From Thauera carbonicopians (GTDB lineage: Bacteria; Pseudomonadota; Gammaproteobacteria; Burkholderiales; Rhodocyclaceae): DNA of 64,000 bases. The translations under genes and the position numbers were made by a program. The notes under the pieces are model-generated. The model made no database searches. It saw only the letters and a program-made list of their open reading frames with translations, and was not told the DNA's origin. Shown one piece after another: positions 1 through 7,562 of the stretch (position 1 is the first letter of the stretch; every line of letters starts with the position of its first letter). Where the stretch lies: contig NZ_JANUXN010000003.1 in assembly GCF_025699485.1 (NCBI RefSeq), positions 62,001 to 126,000 on the forward strand. Direction: 5' to 3'.

Positions 1-69
1 CTGATCTCGGGTTACATGGCGATCGCTTCGCTGAAGATGTTCCGCACCTATGTGGGGCGCATGAAATGA
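1..69 (+). CDS. Filamentous-phage minor coat protein, 3' end only (DUF2523/G6P-like)
   Basis: The first 69 bases read in frame 1 as a hydrophobic tail (ISGYMAIASLKMFRTYVGRMK) ending in TGA, which overlaps the Zot start codon as ATGA. A short hydrophobic protein placed directly before Zot is the usual arrangement in inoviruses, where the G6P/DUF2523-type coat protein precedes the assembly ATPase. Only about 22 residues are visible, so the family assignment rests on position and hydrophobic character rather than on a domain. Confidence 0.5.
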   Translation: MISGYMAIASLKMFRTYVGRMK

Positions 70-1052
70 TCTACCTGAACACCGGTCTGCCCGGTGCGGG
101 CAAAACGCTCTACACGCTCGATACGGTGCGTGACCGTGCGATCAAAGAGCAGCGCACCGTTTATTACCACGGTATCGAGATCCTGAAGCCCGAGCTGTAC
201 GAAGGCTGGATTGAGCTGCAGGACCCGACGAAGTGGTATGAGTGCCCGGACGGCGCGATCATCGTCCATGACGAGTGCCAGGGCATTTACAGGACGCGCG
301 GGGCGGGCGCTCAAGTGCCGAAGCACGTCGCGGAGTTCGAAACGCACCGGCATCGCGGCTTCGATATCTACCTGGTCACGCAGGCGCCCACGCTGATCGA
401 TTCGAATGTGCGGCGTCTGACGGGCCAGCACCGGCACCTGGTGGTCGGCATGGCGCCGAAGGTATCGACCGTGCATTTTTGGGCGCAGGTCAAAGAGGAC
501 TGCCACAAGTCCAGGACGGGCAGCGAACGCTCCAGCTTCGTGCATCCCGCGAAGATTATCGGCAGCTACAAGAGCGCCACGATCCATACGCACAAGTCGC
601 GTGTGCCGAAGGCGGCGATCTTCCTGGCGCTGGTGCCGCTGATTCTGCTCGTGGCCGGCTACCTGCTGTACAGCTGGATCAGCGGTGTCCGCGGCGGGGA
701 TGACCAGGCCGTGCCCGATTCTGTGGCGGTGGAGCGGCCGCAGCTGCGGGAACAAAGGCGAGATCCGGAACCGCCGCCGGATCCGCTGGCGGCATGGATC
801 GAGGCGCGCGTGCCGCGGATCCCGGGCTTGCCGCATACCGCGCCGATCTACGATGAAGTCACCAGGCCGACGACGGCTCCGGTGCCTGCAGCCTGCATCG
901 AATGGCGCGGGAAGGGCTGCAGGTGCTTCACGCAGCAGGGCACGCGCATGGACGTGCCGGAATCGATGTGTGTGGAGTTCGTCGAGCGCGGCTACTTCGT
1001 GGATTTCGACGTAGCGCGCCGTGACAGTCACGAAAAATCTAGCGGCTCATGA
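66..1052 (+). CDS. zot: Zot-family assembly ATPase of a filamentous prophage
   Basis: This 328-residue protein is the inner-membrane assembly/export ATPase of filamentous phages (pI/Zot family). A Walker A motif GLPGAGKT lies at residues 7-14 and a Walker B-like IIVHDE ends near residues 69-70. One membrane segment at about residues 183-203 is followed by a proline-rich periplasmic tail with several cysteines, the pI topology. The start overlaps the preceding gene's stop as ATGA, so the two are translationally coupled. The last 14 bases overlap the convergent small gene at 1039-1269. The protein appears full length. It marks this end of the window as an inovirus-type prophage. Confidence 0.9.
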   Translation: MIYLNTGLPGAGKTLYTLDTVRDRAIKEQRTVYYHGIEILKPELYEGWIELQDPTKWYECPDGAIIVHDECQGIYRTRGAGAQVPKHVAEFETHRHRGFDIYLVTQAPTLIDSNVRRLTGQHRHLVVGMAPKVSTVHFWAQVKEDCHKSRTGSERSSFVHPAKIIGSYKSATIHTHKSRVPKAAIFLALVPLILLVAGYLLYSWISGVRGGDDQAVPDSVAVERPQLREQRRDPEPPPDPLAAWIEARVPRIPGLPHTAPIYDEVTRPTTAPVPAACIEWRGKGCRCFTQQGTRMDVPESMCVEFVERGYFVDFDVARRDSHEKSSGS

Positions 1053-1269
1053 AGCTGCATTTGAGTTCGGACATGCGGGCGGTTACCTCGCGGCGTTGAT
1101 CTGTGAGTTTCTGTGTTGATTTCTGGCGGGCCTGGGCATCGATCTTCTCGACTCGTTTGCGTAGGGATTCGCATGAAGGGTGTTCGGGCTTGCTGCTTCC
1201 GATGCTTTGGGCGTAAGCGGCGGTCGATGCGAGAACGGTGATGATGATGGCGAGGGCATGTGTTTTCAT
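1039..1269 (-). CDS. Small secreted protein of unknown function
   Basis: This 76-residue protein begins with a clear Sec signal peptide (MKTHALAIIITVLASTAAYA, cleavage after residue 20). It is followed by a short, charged, mostly helical mature part with two cysteines (SCESLRKRVEKIDAQARQ and LKC near the end). Small periplasmic proteins of this CExL...DARARQ...LRC style are common in betaproteobacteria, but I know of no assigned function. It lies antisense to, and overlaps by 14 bases, the end of zot. There is no strong ribosome binding site. It may be prophage cargo. Confidence 0.55.
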   Translation of the reverse strand: MKTHALAIIITVLASTAAYAQSIGSSKPEHPSCESLRKRVEKIDAQARQKSTQKLTDQRREVTARMSELKCSFMSR

Positions 1270-1357
1270 GCACGGATGGTATGTGGTGCATCATCGGGTT
1301 CGGTGTGAATCTGGTCACAATCGTTAGATATACCGATAGTCGCGGGCAATTATAAAG

Positions 1358-1404
1358 CGTAACAGTTACGTTAAATGCAATTGGTAATTATCGTAACTGT
1401 TACG
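1358..1404. promoter_or_regulatory. Pair of 13-bp palindromic operators
   Basis: CGTAACAGTTACG at 1358-1370 and CGTAACTGTTACG at 1392-1404 are near-perfect palindromes (6-1-6) and exact reverse complements of each other, 34 bp apart centre to centre. Both are followed by a TWAAAT extension. The second copy sits between a candidate -35 and -10 of the downstream small basic protein gene. This placement suggests autorepression by that protein (inference). Confidence 0.7.
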
Positions 1405-1410
1405 TAAAAT
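1381..1410 (+). promoter_or_regulatory. Candidate promoter of the small basic regulator
   Basis: TTGGTA (1381-1386) and TAAAAT (1405-1410) are separated by 18 bp, and the spacer contains the second palindromic operator. The stretch is markedly AT-rich compared with its surroundings. The start codon of the downstream gene is about 33 bases after the -10. Confidence 0.45.
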
Positions 1411-1442
1411 ACATACATGGACAACTGCAGCAGGTGCATGTG

Positions 1443-1742
1443 ATGAAGGATCCAGCGGACAAGGTGACCGGCGAGCTGATCGACACCCCGAAAAAGCGCG
1501 GCCGGCCGGCGACGGGCAGGGCGCTGACGCCGGCGGAACGGATGCGCCGCATGCGGGCGCGCGAGGCCGGGCAAATGCGCGCTGCGAAGGAATATGGGGG
1601 TGTCGGCGCCCTGGTGGCGATGAACGATGCTGCGCTGCTCAAGCTGGCCGGCGACTGCATGCGAACTGGTGATGTGGAAATGTTCGGTCTTGTGATGAAC
1701 GAAATGTTCCATAGAACACGGCGAAACAGACACGGGGTGTAG
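1443..1742 (+). CDS. Small basic DNA-binding-type protein of the prophage
   Basis: This protein of about 99 residues has an AT-hook-like KRGRPATGRALTPAERMRRM segment near its N-terminus and a short helical remainder. GTG codons at 1434 and 1440 lie in the same frame. ATG 1443 is preferred because an AGG-containing ribosome binding site (about 1428-1434) is 8 bases upstream. Proteins with a GRPxxG...LTPAERxRR signature occur in phages and integrative elements and are presumed small repressors. The two palindromic operators just upstream fit autoregulation. No characterised homologue is recognised, so function is inferred from charge, size and context. Confidence 0.65.
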   Translation: MKDPADKVTGELIDTPKKRGRPATGRALTPAERMRRMRAREAGQMRAAKEYGGVGALVAMNDAALLKLAGDCMRTGDVEMFGLVMNEMFHRTRRNRHGV

Positions 1743-2131
1743 ATCTCGACCGCCTCGACCAGACCCCAGCGGCGCGAGCGGCTACCGGAGAGATCTCGAA
1801 GAGATCTTGAGGATGGCTGCGGAGAGTTTGCAGGCTGCTTCACCAGGTGCAGAGCCTCGGGGATGCCCCCAAGGTGTAGAAGGTCGATCCCGCGCCATGT
1901 TGTGCAGCGCGGAAGCGCCTGGCACGGCCCTAGCTCCTTTCTGTCCCTGCAGACATACCCGACCGGCCCCGCGGTACGCCGCAGTTCCGGGCGGGCGCCT
2001 TCACATTTTCTACCATGCCAGGAAGAGCGACCCGGGTCGGAGCGTCAAGGGAATGTTCCAGTCCGGCCCGATCCGGCCCCTGTCGCCCAGCTCGCGCGGT
2101 GTAGAAGGTAGGGAACCACCATGCCGTCACC

Positions 2132-2149
2132 GGCCGCGGCGCCGCGGCC
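2132..2149. repeat. 18-bp perfect GC palindrome
   Basis: GGCCGCGGC is followed immediately by its exact reverse complement GCCGCGGCC, with no loop. It lies in the structured prophage intergenic region. Its function is unknown. Confidence 0.7.
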
Positions 2150-2244
2150 ACGACGAGACCGGAACGGCTTGTAGGCTACTCGAACGCGGAGCGTTCCTGA
2201 ATTGCAAAGACTCGCCGCAGGCGACCGCGTAAGCGGCGTGGGCG

Positions 2245-2266
2245 TGATCATCGCTTGCGATGATCA
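2245..2266. repeat. Inverted repeat, 10-bp arms
   Basis: TGATCATCGC and GCGATGATCA are perfect arms separated by TT. No T-run follows on either side, so a terminator role is unlikely. It could be a protein-binding site or a replication hairpin. Confidence 0.6.
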
Positions 2267-2350
2267 GGGGCGCGGTCTGCGCAGGGCGTGGCAGCGTGGT
2301 TTTTCTTGCGCAGAGCGTCTGAAAATTTCTTCGGTCGCTCGAAGGCGGAA

Positions 2351-2398
2351 AAGTGAGGGTTGCTATGTAACACCCTCACTTTGTGCAACGGGTTGCAC
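2351..2398. repeat. Two adjacent hairpins upstream of the integrase
   Basis: AAGTGAGGGT (2351-2360) pairs perfectly with ACCCTCACTT (2372-2381) around an 11-base loop. It is followed at once by GTGCAAC (2383-2389) and GTTGCAC (2392-2398) around GG. Tandem hairpins in the leader of an integrase gene may be regulatory or may be integrase/excisionase arm sites. There is no terminator-like T-run. Confidence 0.6.
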
Positions 2399-2485
2399 TC
2401 TGGGGCATTTTCGGCACGTCAATCGATTCTCGTGGCGGACTGCCCGGGCTTGTCCGGTTATGGCTATGCACTCAGAATCGCCGGC

Positions 2486-3346
2486 ATGGTGTTTGAGGAC
2501 CTCATGAATGCTTATCTGTCGGCAAAGGCTCTGGATAACCGGTCAAGCGATCGTGACCAGTATAGTTTGGCGCGCCTTTCGCCGTACTTTGGAGGTCGTG
2601 ATGTCCGTGGCCTAAAGCGCGCTCATGTGCGTGACTACGTTCGGCTTCGATTGGCGGACGGGGTGAAGGTCTCAACGGTGCGCCGGGAGCTTCGCGTGTT
2701 TTGCGCGGCGATCAACTTCGTCCGGCTTGAGCATGATCTGCATGAGTTGCCGAATCCGGTCGCAAAGCTGGGCCTCTCCGCTGAAGAGCCGCGTGTGCGA
2801 TGGATCACACAGGAAGAGGCTGCAAGGTTGGTTGCTGCTGCGGAAAGGGTGGCTAGAAGGCCTCACCTGTCGGCGTTCATACGGCTGGCGCTGAATACTG
2901 GCTGTCGGCGTGGTGAGTTGCTGGGTTTGGAGTGGTCGCGCGTCGATGTGGATCGACGGTTCTTCCTGCTGGAGGCGCGCCACACGAAGGGAAGGAAGCG
3001 GCGGACGGTGCCGCTGAATGATGATGCCTTGGGGGCGCTTGAAAGGCTGAAGCGCTGGCAGGCGGAGCGTTTGTCGGGATCGCCTTGGGTGTTCGGCTGG
3101 AGGCCGGGGAGCAGGATCACCACGTTTAAAACGGCGTGGAGGTCATCGCTTGAGCGGGCGGGGATTGATGATTTCAGGATTCATGACTTGCGGCATACGT
3201 TCGCAAGCTGGTTGGTGATGCAGGGAGTGTCGCTGTACGTTGTGAAGGACCTGCTAGGGCACGCCAGCATCACGCAAACTGAAATCTATGCGCACTTGGC
3301 GCCAAGCCAGGGAGCAGCCGCCGTGCAGCGTTTGCTGCCCTTCTGA
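2486..3346 (+). CDS. Tyrosine recombinase (prophage integrase)
   Basis: This is a site-specific tyrosine integrase of about 286 residues. From ATG 2486 the catalytic set is complete: R141 in TGCRRGEL, K168 in HTKGRK, H233 and R236 in HDLRH, H259 in LLGHAS and the nucleophile Y268 in TEIYAHL. The SAM-like core-binding domain occupies roughly residues 1-110. The frame is open further upstream through the hairpin region, but ATG 2486 or ATG 2504 gives the normal family length. Neither has a strong ribosome binding site. The gene ends four bases before the tRNA-Arg(CCG) 3' fragment, so it presumably acts on that attachment site. Confidence 0.88.
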   Translation: MVFEDLMNAYLSAKALDNRSSDRDQYSLARLSPYFGGRDVRGLKRAHVRDYVRLRLADGVKVSTVRRELRVFCAAINFVRLEHDLHELPNPVAKLGLSAEEPRVRWITQEEAARLVAAAERVARRPHLSAFIRLALNTGCRRGELLGLEWSRVDVDRRFFLLEARHTKGRKRRTVPLNDDALGALERLKRWQAERLSGSPWVFGWRPGSRITTFKTAWRSSLERAGIDDFRIHDLRHTFASWLVMQGVSLYVVKDLLGHASITQTEIYAHLAPSQGAAAVQRLLPF

Positions 3347-3350
3347 TGAA

Positions 3351-3398
3351 GCCCTCCGAAGGCAGGGGTCGGACGTTCGAATCGTCTCGGGCGCGCCA
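3351..3398 (+). other. Attachment site (attR): 3' part of a tRNA-Arg(CCG) gene
   Basis: The sequence folds as the 3' portion of a tRNA. It has an anticodon loop CTCCGAA (3354-3360, anticodon CCG), anticodon-stem 3' strand GGCAG, variable loop, a T arm with GGACG/CGTCT stem around TTCGAAT, a 7-base acceptor strand CGGGCGC, discriminator G and encoded CCA ending at 3398. There is no 5' half here: the integrase stop codon is directly upstream. This is the expected scar of an element that integrated into the tRNA 3' end. The intact tRNA should lie at the other prophage end, outside the window. Confidence 0.8.
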
Positions 3399-3444
3399 CA
3401 TTGAAGCCGTTGATTTCCTCGCGAAGTCGGCGGCTTTTTGCCGT

Positions 3445-4089
3445 CTACCTCGGCTGCAGGGTATCCAGCAGCAACTGCTTGTGCACCTCGCGAACCTGTT
3501 CCAGGGACAGCGGAAGATCGTTGTCCTGGTACAGCATGCGCATCACGATCCACATCACGAGTGGCGCGGCCGACAGCATGAAATGCTCGGTCAATGCGCT
3601 GTGCCGCATGATGCCGTTGCCGACGTATTCATCCACTGCAGCCTGGTCCCTGATTCGCCGTGGTTCCAGCATCCTGTCGTACCAGCGCCGGATCAGCTCC
3701 GGGGTGCGCCTGCTTTCGGTGATGAGCAACTGGAAGGTTGCCATCACGATCGGTTCGTCGAGCCTGTCATACATCTGATCCACGTAGGACGCCACGACTT
3801 CCGGCAGCGCTGCTCCCGTCGCTGCCGGCAGCATGCCGTCGTCCTTCAGGGACGGCGTCAGTGCCGTTTCCAGCAGATCCTCGAAAACTTCGTCCTTGCT
3901 CTTGTAATGGGCATAGATGCCGGCTTTGGACAGGCCTGCGCGAGCGGCAATGCGTTCGATCGTGGCGGCGGCATAGCCGTGGCTGGAGAACTCGATGAGC
4001 GCGGCGTCCAGGATTTCCCGCTTGCGCTCGACCGACGGCAGGTAGCGCCGTCGTTGGGTTTCGGTTTTCTGGCGGGTGCCGGAGGTCAA
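3445..4089 (-). CDS. TetR-family transcriptional regulator
   Basis: This 214-residue repressor has an N-terminal TetR helix-turn-helix (residues about 22-68: REILDAALIEFSSHGYAAATIERIAARAGLSKAGIYAHYKSKDEVF split over the usual helices). The C-terminal ligand domain contains ESRRTPELIRRWYDRML, typical of AcrR/TetR relatives. It is divergent from phaC, with a TetR-style palindrome in the gap. It probably represses itself and/or the PHA synthase gene. The ligand cannot be told from sequence. Confidence 0.85.
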   Translation of the reverse strand: MTSGTRQKTETQRRRYLPSVERKREILDAALIEFSSHGYAAATIERIAARAGLSKAGIYAHYKSKDEVFEDLLETALTPSLKDDGMLPAATGAALPEVVASYVDQMYDRLDEPIVMATFQLLITESRRTPELIRRWYDRMLEPRRIRDQAAVDEYVGNGIMRHSALTEHFMLSAAPLVMWIVMRMLYQDNDLPLSLEQVREVHKQLLLDTLQPR

Positions 4090-4229
4090 AGGGGCTCCTG
4101 TTGCCGGATTTCAGCAAAAGCGTATCGGTGAAAAAGGAATTGTAGTCGCTCACCACGTGGTGGGGACATGCAGGGCCGGATCGCAAATCCGGTCGGGAAT
4201 GTGGGCAGATGTGAGCAAGTAATTCAAGA

Positions 4230-4249
4230 AAACGAACGGTCGGTTGTTT
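4230..4249. promoter_or_regulatory. TetR-type operator between the regulator and phaC
   Basis: AAACGAAC-GGTC-GGTTGTTT forms an interrupted palindrome with a short spacer, the style bound by TetR/AcrR dimers. It lies in the divergent gap between the TetR gene (start 4089) and phaC (start 4319). Confidence 0.6.
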
Positions 4250-4318
4250 GTGCTAGCATCGAACAGCGACTGAACGCTCGTCCTGGCAGGACGAGGGATG
4301 AAGGAAAGGAGCCCGGAA

Positions 4319-6070
4319 ATGCCTGAGGTCAAGGTCGATAATACGATTCCGTCGTGGAAGGCGCTGGATGCCAGCGTGCATGCCGTCTTGTCACATGCAT
4401 GGTCGTCGATTTCGCAACACTCCCTGCTGCTTGCCTGGATGGACTGGGCGACGCACTTGGCCGCCAGTCCGGGAAAATGCCTGGAGTTGACGCGGCGGGC
4501 GTTCGAGCAGGCGGCGCAGATGCAGATCAGGCCGCTCGAGCGTCCGGCAGGTTTCGGCAAGAATGCGGAAGCGGTAGACACAGCGCAGGCCGACGACCGG
4601 CGCTTCAGGGATCCCGCCTGGAACTGCTGGCCGTTCAACATGCTGCGCGACGCTTTCCTGATGCAGGAGCGCTGGTGGGATGAGGCCACGCACGGTGTAT
4701 GGGGCGTCGATCGGCATCACGAGCATGTCGTCGCCTTTGCTGCGCGCCAGTGGCTGGACATGTTCTCGCCGGGCAACCTGCCTTTTGCCAACCCGGTGGT
4801 GTTGAAGCGGACGTGGGATGAGCGCGGCGTCAACCTGCTGCGTGGGTTCGATTATTTTCATGACGACGTCACGCGCTGCCGGCAGCGCCAGCCGCAGCCA
4901 GGCACCGAGCAGTTCGTCGTCGGGCGCGACGTCGCCGTCACGCCGGGCAAGGTGGTGTTCAGGAACCGGCTGATCGAGCTGATCCAGTACGCGCCGACGA
5001 CCGGCAAGGTGCATCCCGAGCCGATCCTGATCGTGCCGGCCTGGATCATGAAGTACTACATCCTCGACCTGTCCCCGCACAATTCACTGGTCCGTTATCT
5101 GGTGGAGCAGGGCTACACGGTGTTCTGCATCTCGTGGAAGAACCCGGATGCCGATGACCGCGACCTGGGGATGGACGATTACCTGGAACTCGGCTTCCGT
5201 GCCGCGCTGGATGCGGTGACCGCCATCGTGCCGGAGAGCAAGGTGCACGCCACCGGCTACTGCCTGGGCGGCACCTTGCTGGCCATGGCCGCGGCGGCGA
5301 TGGTCCGGGACGGCGATGAGCGGCTGGCTTCGCTCAGCCTGTTCACCGCGCAGACCGATTTCAGCGAGCCCGGCGAGCTGGCCCTGTTCATCGACGAGAG
5401 CCAGATCGCCCTGCTGGAAGCTCAGATGGCCGATACCGGCTATCTGTTCGCCGAGCAGATGGGCGGCGCCTTCATGATGCTGCGCTCCTACGATCTGCTG
5501 TGGTCGCGCCTGGTGGGTGAATACCTGCTCGGCGAGCGCCGGCCGATGAACGATCTGATGGCCTGGAATGCCGATGCAACCCGCATGCCGGCGAAGATGC
5601 ACGCCCAGTATCTGCGCCGGCTCTTCCTCAATGACGATCTGAGTGAAGGCCGCCAGCCGGTGGCAGGGCGGCCGGTGTCGGTGGGCGACATCCGGCTGCC
5701 GGTGTTCAGCGTCGGCACCGTTGCCGATCACGTGGCGCCCTGGCGTTCGGTCTACAAGCTGCACTACCTGTCGCCGGCGGAGATCACCTTCGTGCTGACC
5801 ACCGGCGGCCACAACGCGGGCATCGTCAGCGAGCCCGGCCGGCCGCGGCGCCAGTACCAGTTGCACACCCGTCCGGCGGGAGGCGGCTACATCGCGCCGG
5901 ACGAGTGGCAGGCCACGGTGCCGGTGCAGCAGGGCTCCTGGTGGCCGGCGTGGAGCGAATGGCTGCGCCAGCGCTCGGGCGTGCCGGTCGAGCCGCCGCA
6001 AATGGGTGCGTCCCGCCGGCGCTACCGGGTGCTTGGCGATGCACCGGGCGAATATGTGAAGGGAAAGTGA
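4319..6070 (+). CDS. phaC: Class I polyhydroxyalkanoate synthase
   Basis: This 583-residue enzyme polymerises (R)-3-hydroxyacyl-CoA into PHA granules in the cytoplasm. The lipase-like box is GYCLGG with nucleophile C315, and the triad is completed by D470 (ADHVAPW) and H498 (GGHNAGI). The long N-terminal region and overall length match class I enzymes. An in-frame ATG at 4298 exists, but ATG 4319 has an AAGGAAAGGAG ribosome binding site at good spacing and is preferred. No phaA, phaB or phasin gene is adjacent. The divergent TetR gene and its operator are the likely control. pagL follows 42 bases downstream. Confidence 0.93.
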   Translation: MPEVKVDNTIPSWKALDASVHAVLSHAWSSISQHSLLLAWMDWATHLAASPGKCLELTRRAFEQAAQMQIRPLERPAGFGKNAEAVDTAQADDRRFRDPAWNCWPFNMLRDAFLMQERWWDEATHGVWGVDRHHEHVVAFAARQWLDMFSPGNLPFANPVVLKRTWDERGVNLLRGFDYFHDDVTRCRQRQPQPGTEQFVVGRDVAVTPGKVVFRNRLIELIQYAPTTGKVHPEPILIVPAWIMKYYILDLSPHNSLVRYLVEQGYTVFCISWKNPDADDRDLGMDDYLELGFRAALDAVTAIVPESKVHATGYCLGGTLLAMAAAAMVRDGDERLASLSLFTAQTDFSEPGELALFIDESQIALLEAQMADTGYLFAEQMGGAFMMLRSYDLLWSRLVGEYLLGERRPMNDLMAWNADATRMPAKMHAQYLRRLFLNDDLSEGRQPVAGRPVSVGDIRLPVFSVGTVADHVAPWRSVYKLHYLSPAEITFVLTTGGHNAGIVSEPGRPRRQYQLHTRPAGGGYIAPDEWQATVPVQQGSWWPAWSEWLRQRSGVPVEPPQMGASRRRYRVLGDAPGEYVKGK

Positions 6071-6112
6071 CGTCGCTCCGGCGGATGTTGCTGCAGCCTG
6101 GAGAAAACCAGA

Positions 6113-6682
6113 ATGAATCGCAGCATGTACATGGCGTTCGTCGCGGCGGCGGTGGCCTTGTCCCCGAACCCGGCCGTCGCGCAGGATTCATCGGCTTCCG
6201 GTTACCGCCTGTACATCGACGGCGGTGCCACGATGGAGGGAGAGTCGGCAAGCACGGCCTCCTTGGGGGTGCTGATTCCTTCCCGCCTGTTCCCGTCGGT
6301 GCCGCGCACGGCCGGTCCCCTGGCCCTGCATTGGGATCTGTCCGTGAGCCACTGGCGGACGCAACGCGAACACGGCGGCCACCATTCATTCACCCAGTTG
6401 ACCGGCATGGGCGTGTGGCGCCATCCGCTCGGCGGGCCGAATGCACCGCTGTTCGTCGATCTAGGCCTTGGCGTCAGCGTCTTCGATCGTCTGTACACCG
6501 CCGGAACGGAACGTTTCAGTACCGCGCTGCAGTTCACGCAGGTGCTCGGCGTGGGCTACCGCTTCGGGCCGAAGCAGGCCTGTGAGGTGTCGCTGCGTGC
6601 CCAGCACATCTCCAATGCCGGCATCAAGAAACCCAACCCGGGGGAGGAGGTTCTCCGGGTGCGCTTCGCCTATTCGTTCTGA
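6113..6682 (+). CDS. pagL: Lipid A 3-O-deacylase (PagL family)
   Basis: This outer-membrane beta-barrel enzyme removes the 3-O acyl chain from lipid A. The 189-residue precursor has a Sec signal peptide (cleavage near VAQ at residue 24), and amphipathic strands. Close to the C-terminus is the PagL active-site signature, an H-x-S-N-A-G sequence followed by PN (AQHISNAGIKKPN), with the catalytic His and Ser. The chain ends in Phe, as barrel proteins inserted by BAM do. It lies just after phaC but is functionally unrelated. A decayed copy of a similar 3' end lies about 860 bases downstream. Confidence 0.85.
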   Translation: MNRSMYMAFVAAAVALSPNPAVAQDSSASGYRLYIDGGATMEGESASTASLGVLIPSRLFPSVPRTAGPLALHWDLSVSHWRTQREHGGHHSFTQLTGMGVWRHPLGGPNAPLFVDLGLGVSVFDRLYTAGTERFSTALQFTQVLGVGYRFGPKQACEVSLRAQHISNAGIKKPNPGEEVLRVRFAYSF

Positions 6683-6820
6683 CGGCGCTTTCGCGGCAAT
6701 GGACCGGGCTGCCGTTTGATTCCTGCGGCGATTTACCCGAGCATTTGCGTTTTGCAGCCGCATGTCCGCGGAGCCGATGCTGCGGGTGCCTGCGAATGAT
6801 CACAACACGAGTGGAACTTC

Positions 6821-7420
6821 ATGACCAACAACGCGATTGCCATTTACGCCAAACGCCGCACGCAGTACGCCATCGGCAAGGCGCTGCCCATCTCCGAAGC
6901 CGAAGTCGAAGCGCTGATCCAGCAAGCGGTCCGCCTGGCGCCTTCGTCCTTCAATTCGCAAAGCTCGCGCGCCGTGATCCTGTTCGGCGCGGAGCATGAG
7001 AAGCTGTGGAACCTGACGCGGGAGACGCTGCGCCCGCTCGTGCCGGCGGATGCGTTCGCCTCGACGGATGCCAAGATGAGCGCTTTTGCCGCGGGCGCCG
7101 GCACGGTGCTGCTCTTCGAGGACCAGGACGTGATCGCGGAGCTGCAGCGGAAATTTCCGCTGTATGCCGACAATTTCCCGATCTTCGCCGAGCATTCGGC
7201 CGGCATGGCGCAGTTCGCGGTGTGGACCGCGCTGGCCGAGGCCGGTATCGGCGCGAGCCTGCAGCACTACAACCCGGTCATCGACGAAGCGGTGGCGAAG
7301 GAGTGGAAGCTCCCCGCATCGTGGAAGCTGCGTGCGCAGATGCCGTTCGGCTCTAGCCTCAAGCCGTTTTCAGAGAAGACCTTCATCGCGGACGAGGTGC
7401 GATTCAGGACCTTCCGCTGA
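6821..7420 (+). CDS. Nitroreductase-family oxidoreductase
   Basis: This 199-residue FMN-dependent NAD(P)H oxidoreductase belongs to the nitroreductase fold. The N-terminal RRTQYAIGKALP and APSSFNSQSSR segments are the FMN-phosphate-binding signatures. The C-terminal EAGIGASLQHYNP and PFGSSLKPF segments are typical of the small YdgI/Frm2-like subgroup. It is probably cytoplasmic, and the substrate is unknown (nitro compounds or quinones are possible). It stands alone between pagL and a pagL-like remnant. Confidence 0.85.
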   Translation: MTNNAIAIYAKRRTQYAIGKALPISEAEVEALIQQAVRLAPSSFNSQSSRAVILFGAEHEKLWNLTRETLRPLVPADAFASTDAKMSAFAAGAGTVLLFEDQDVIAELQRKFPLYADNFPIFAEHSAGMAQFAVWTALAEAGIGASLQHYNPVIDEAVAKEWKLPASWKLRAQMPFGSSLKPFSEKTFIADEVRFRTFR

Positions 7421-7439
7421 TGCGCATGGGTGCTGCCCG

Positions 7440-7541
7440 GGCACCTACTACGCGGGCAGTGCCGGCGATTCCGATGCGGAGATCGGGAGTCCCCAGCCGA
7501 GGGAGAACCTCGTCCGCCTGCGCTTTGCCTGGCGATTCTGA
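7440..7541 (+). pseudogene. 3' remnant of a PagL-like outer-membrane gene
   Basis: Directly after the nitroreductase stop, one frame reads as the end of a beta-barrel protein with no start. The last residues, PQPRENLVRLRFAWRF, align with the intact PagL end at 6633-6682, PNPGEEVLRVRFAYSF, sharing P-x-P-x-E...R-x-RFA-x-x-F. The underlying DNA is also similar up to the TGA. This suggests a duplicated pagL-type gene of which only the 3' end survives, perhaps displaced when the nitroreductase gene arrived. Confidence 0.5.
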
Positions 7542-7562
7542 ATCCTGGTGCCGGGCAAGTAT

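Larger units (their letters stand above)
1743..2485. other. Prophage non-coding region rich in inverted repeats
   Basis: About 740 bases lie between the small regulator and the integrase with no convincing gene. The open frames here have atypical, low-complexity Arg/Pro-rich translations and no ribosome binding sites. The region holds an 18-bp perfect palindrome (2132-2149), an inverted repeat (2245-2266), two adjacent hairpins (2351-2398), and a 12-bp direct repeat GGTGTAGAAGGT at 1873-1884 and 2098-2109. In filamentous phages, such structured intergenic DNA often carries replication, packaging or recombination-directing signals. Which of these applies cannot be told from sequence alone. Confidence 0.5.

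Noticed and set aside
48-1031. 327-codon frame antisense to zot
   Set aside because: The plus strand carries the Walker motifs and membrane segment of Zot; the antisense frame is Arg/His-rich noise.
1807-2232. 141-codon frame in the prophage gap
   Set aside because: No ribosome binding site, and it has atypical composition and overlaps palindromes. No recognisable domain.
3351-3398. Complete tRNA gene
   Set aside because: Only the anticodon loop through CCA is present. The 5' half is replaced by the integrase end, so it is an attachment-site fragment.
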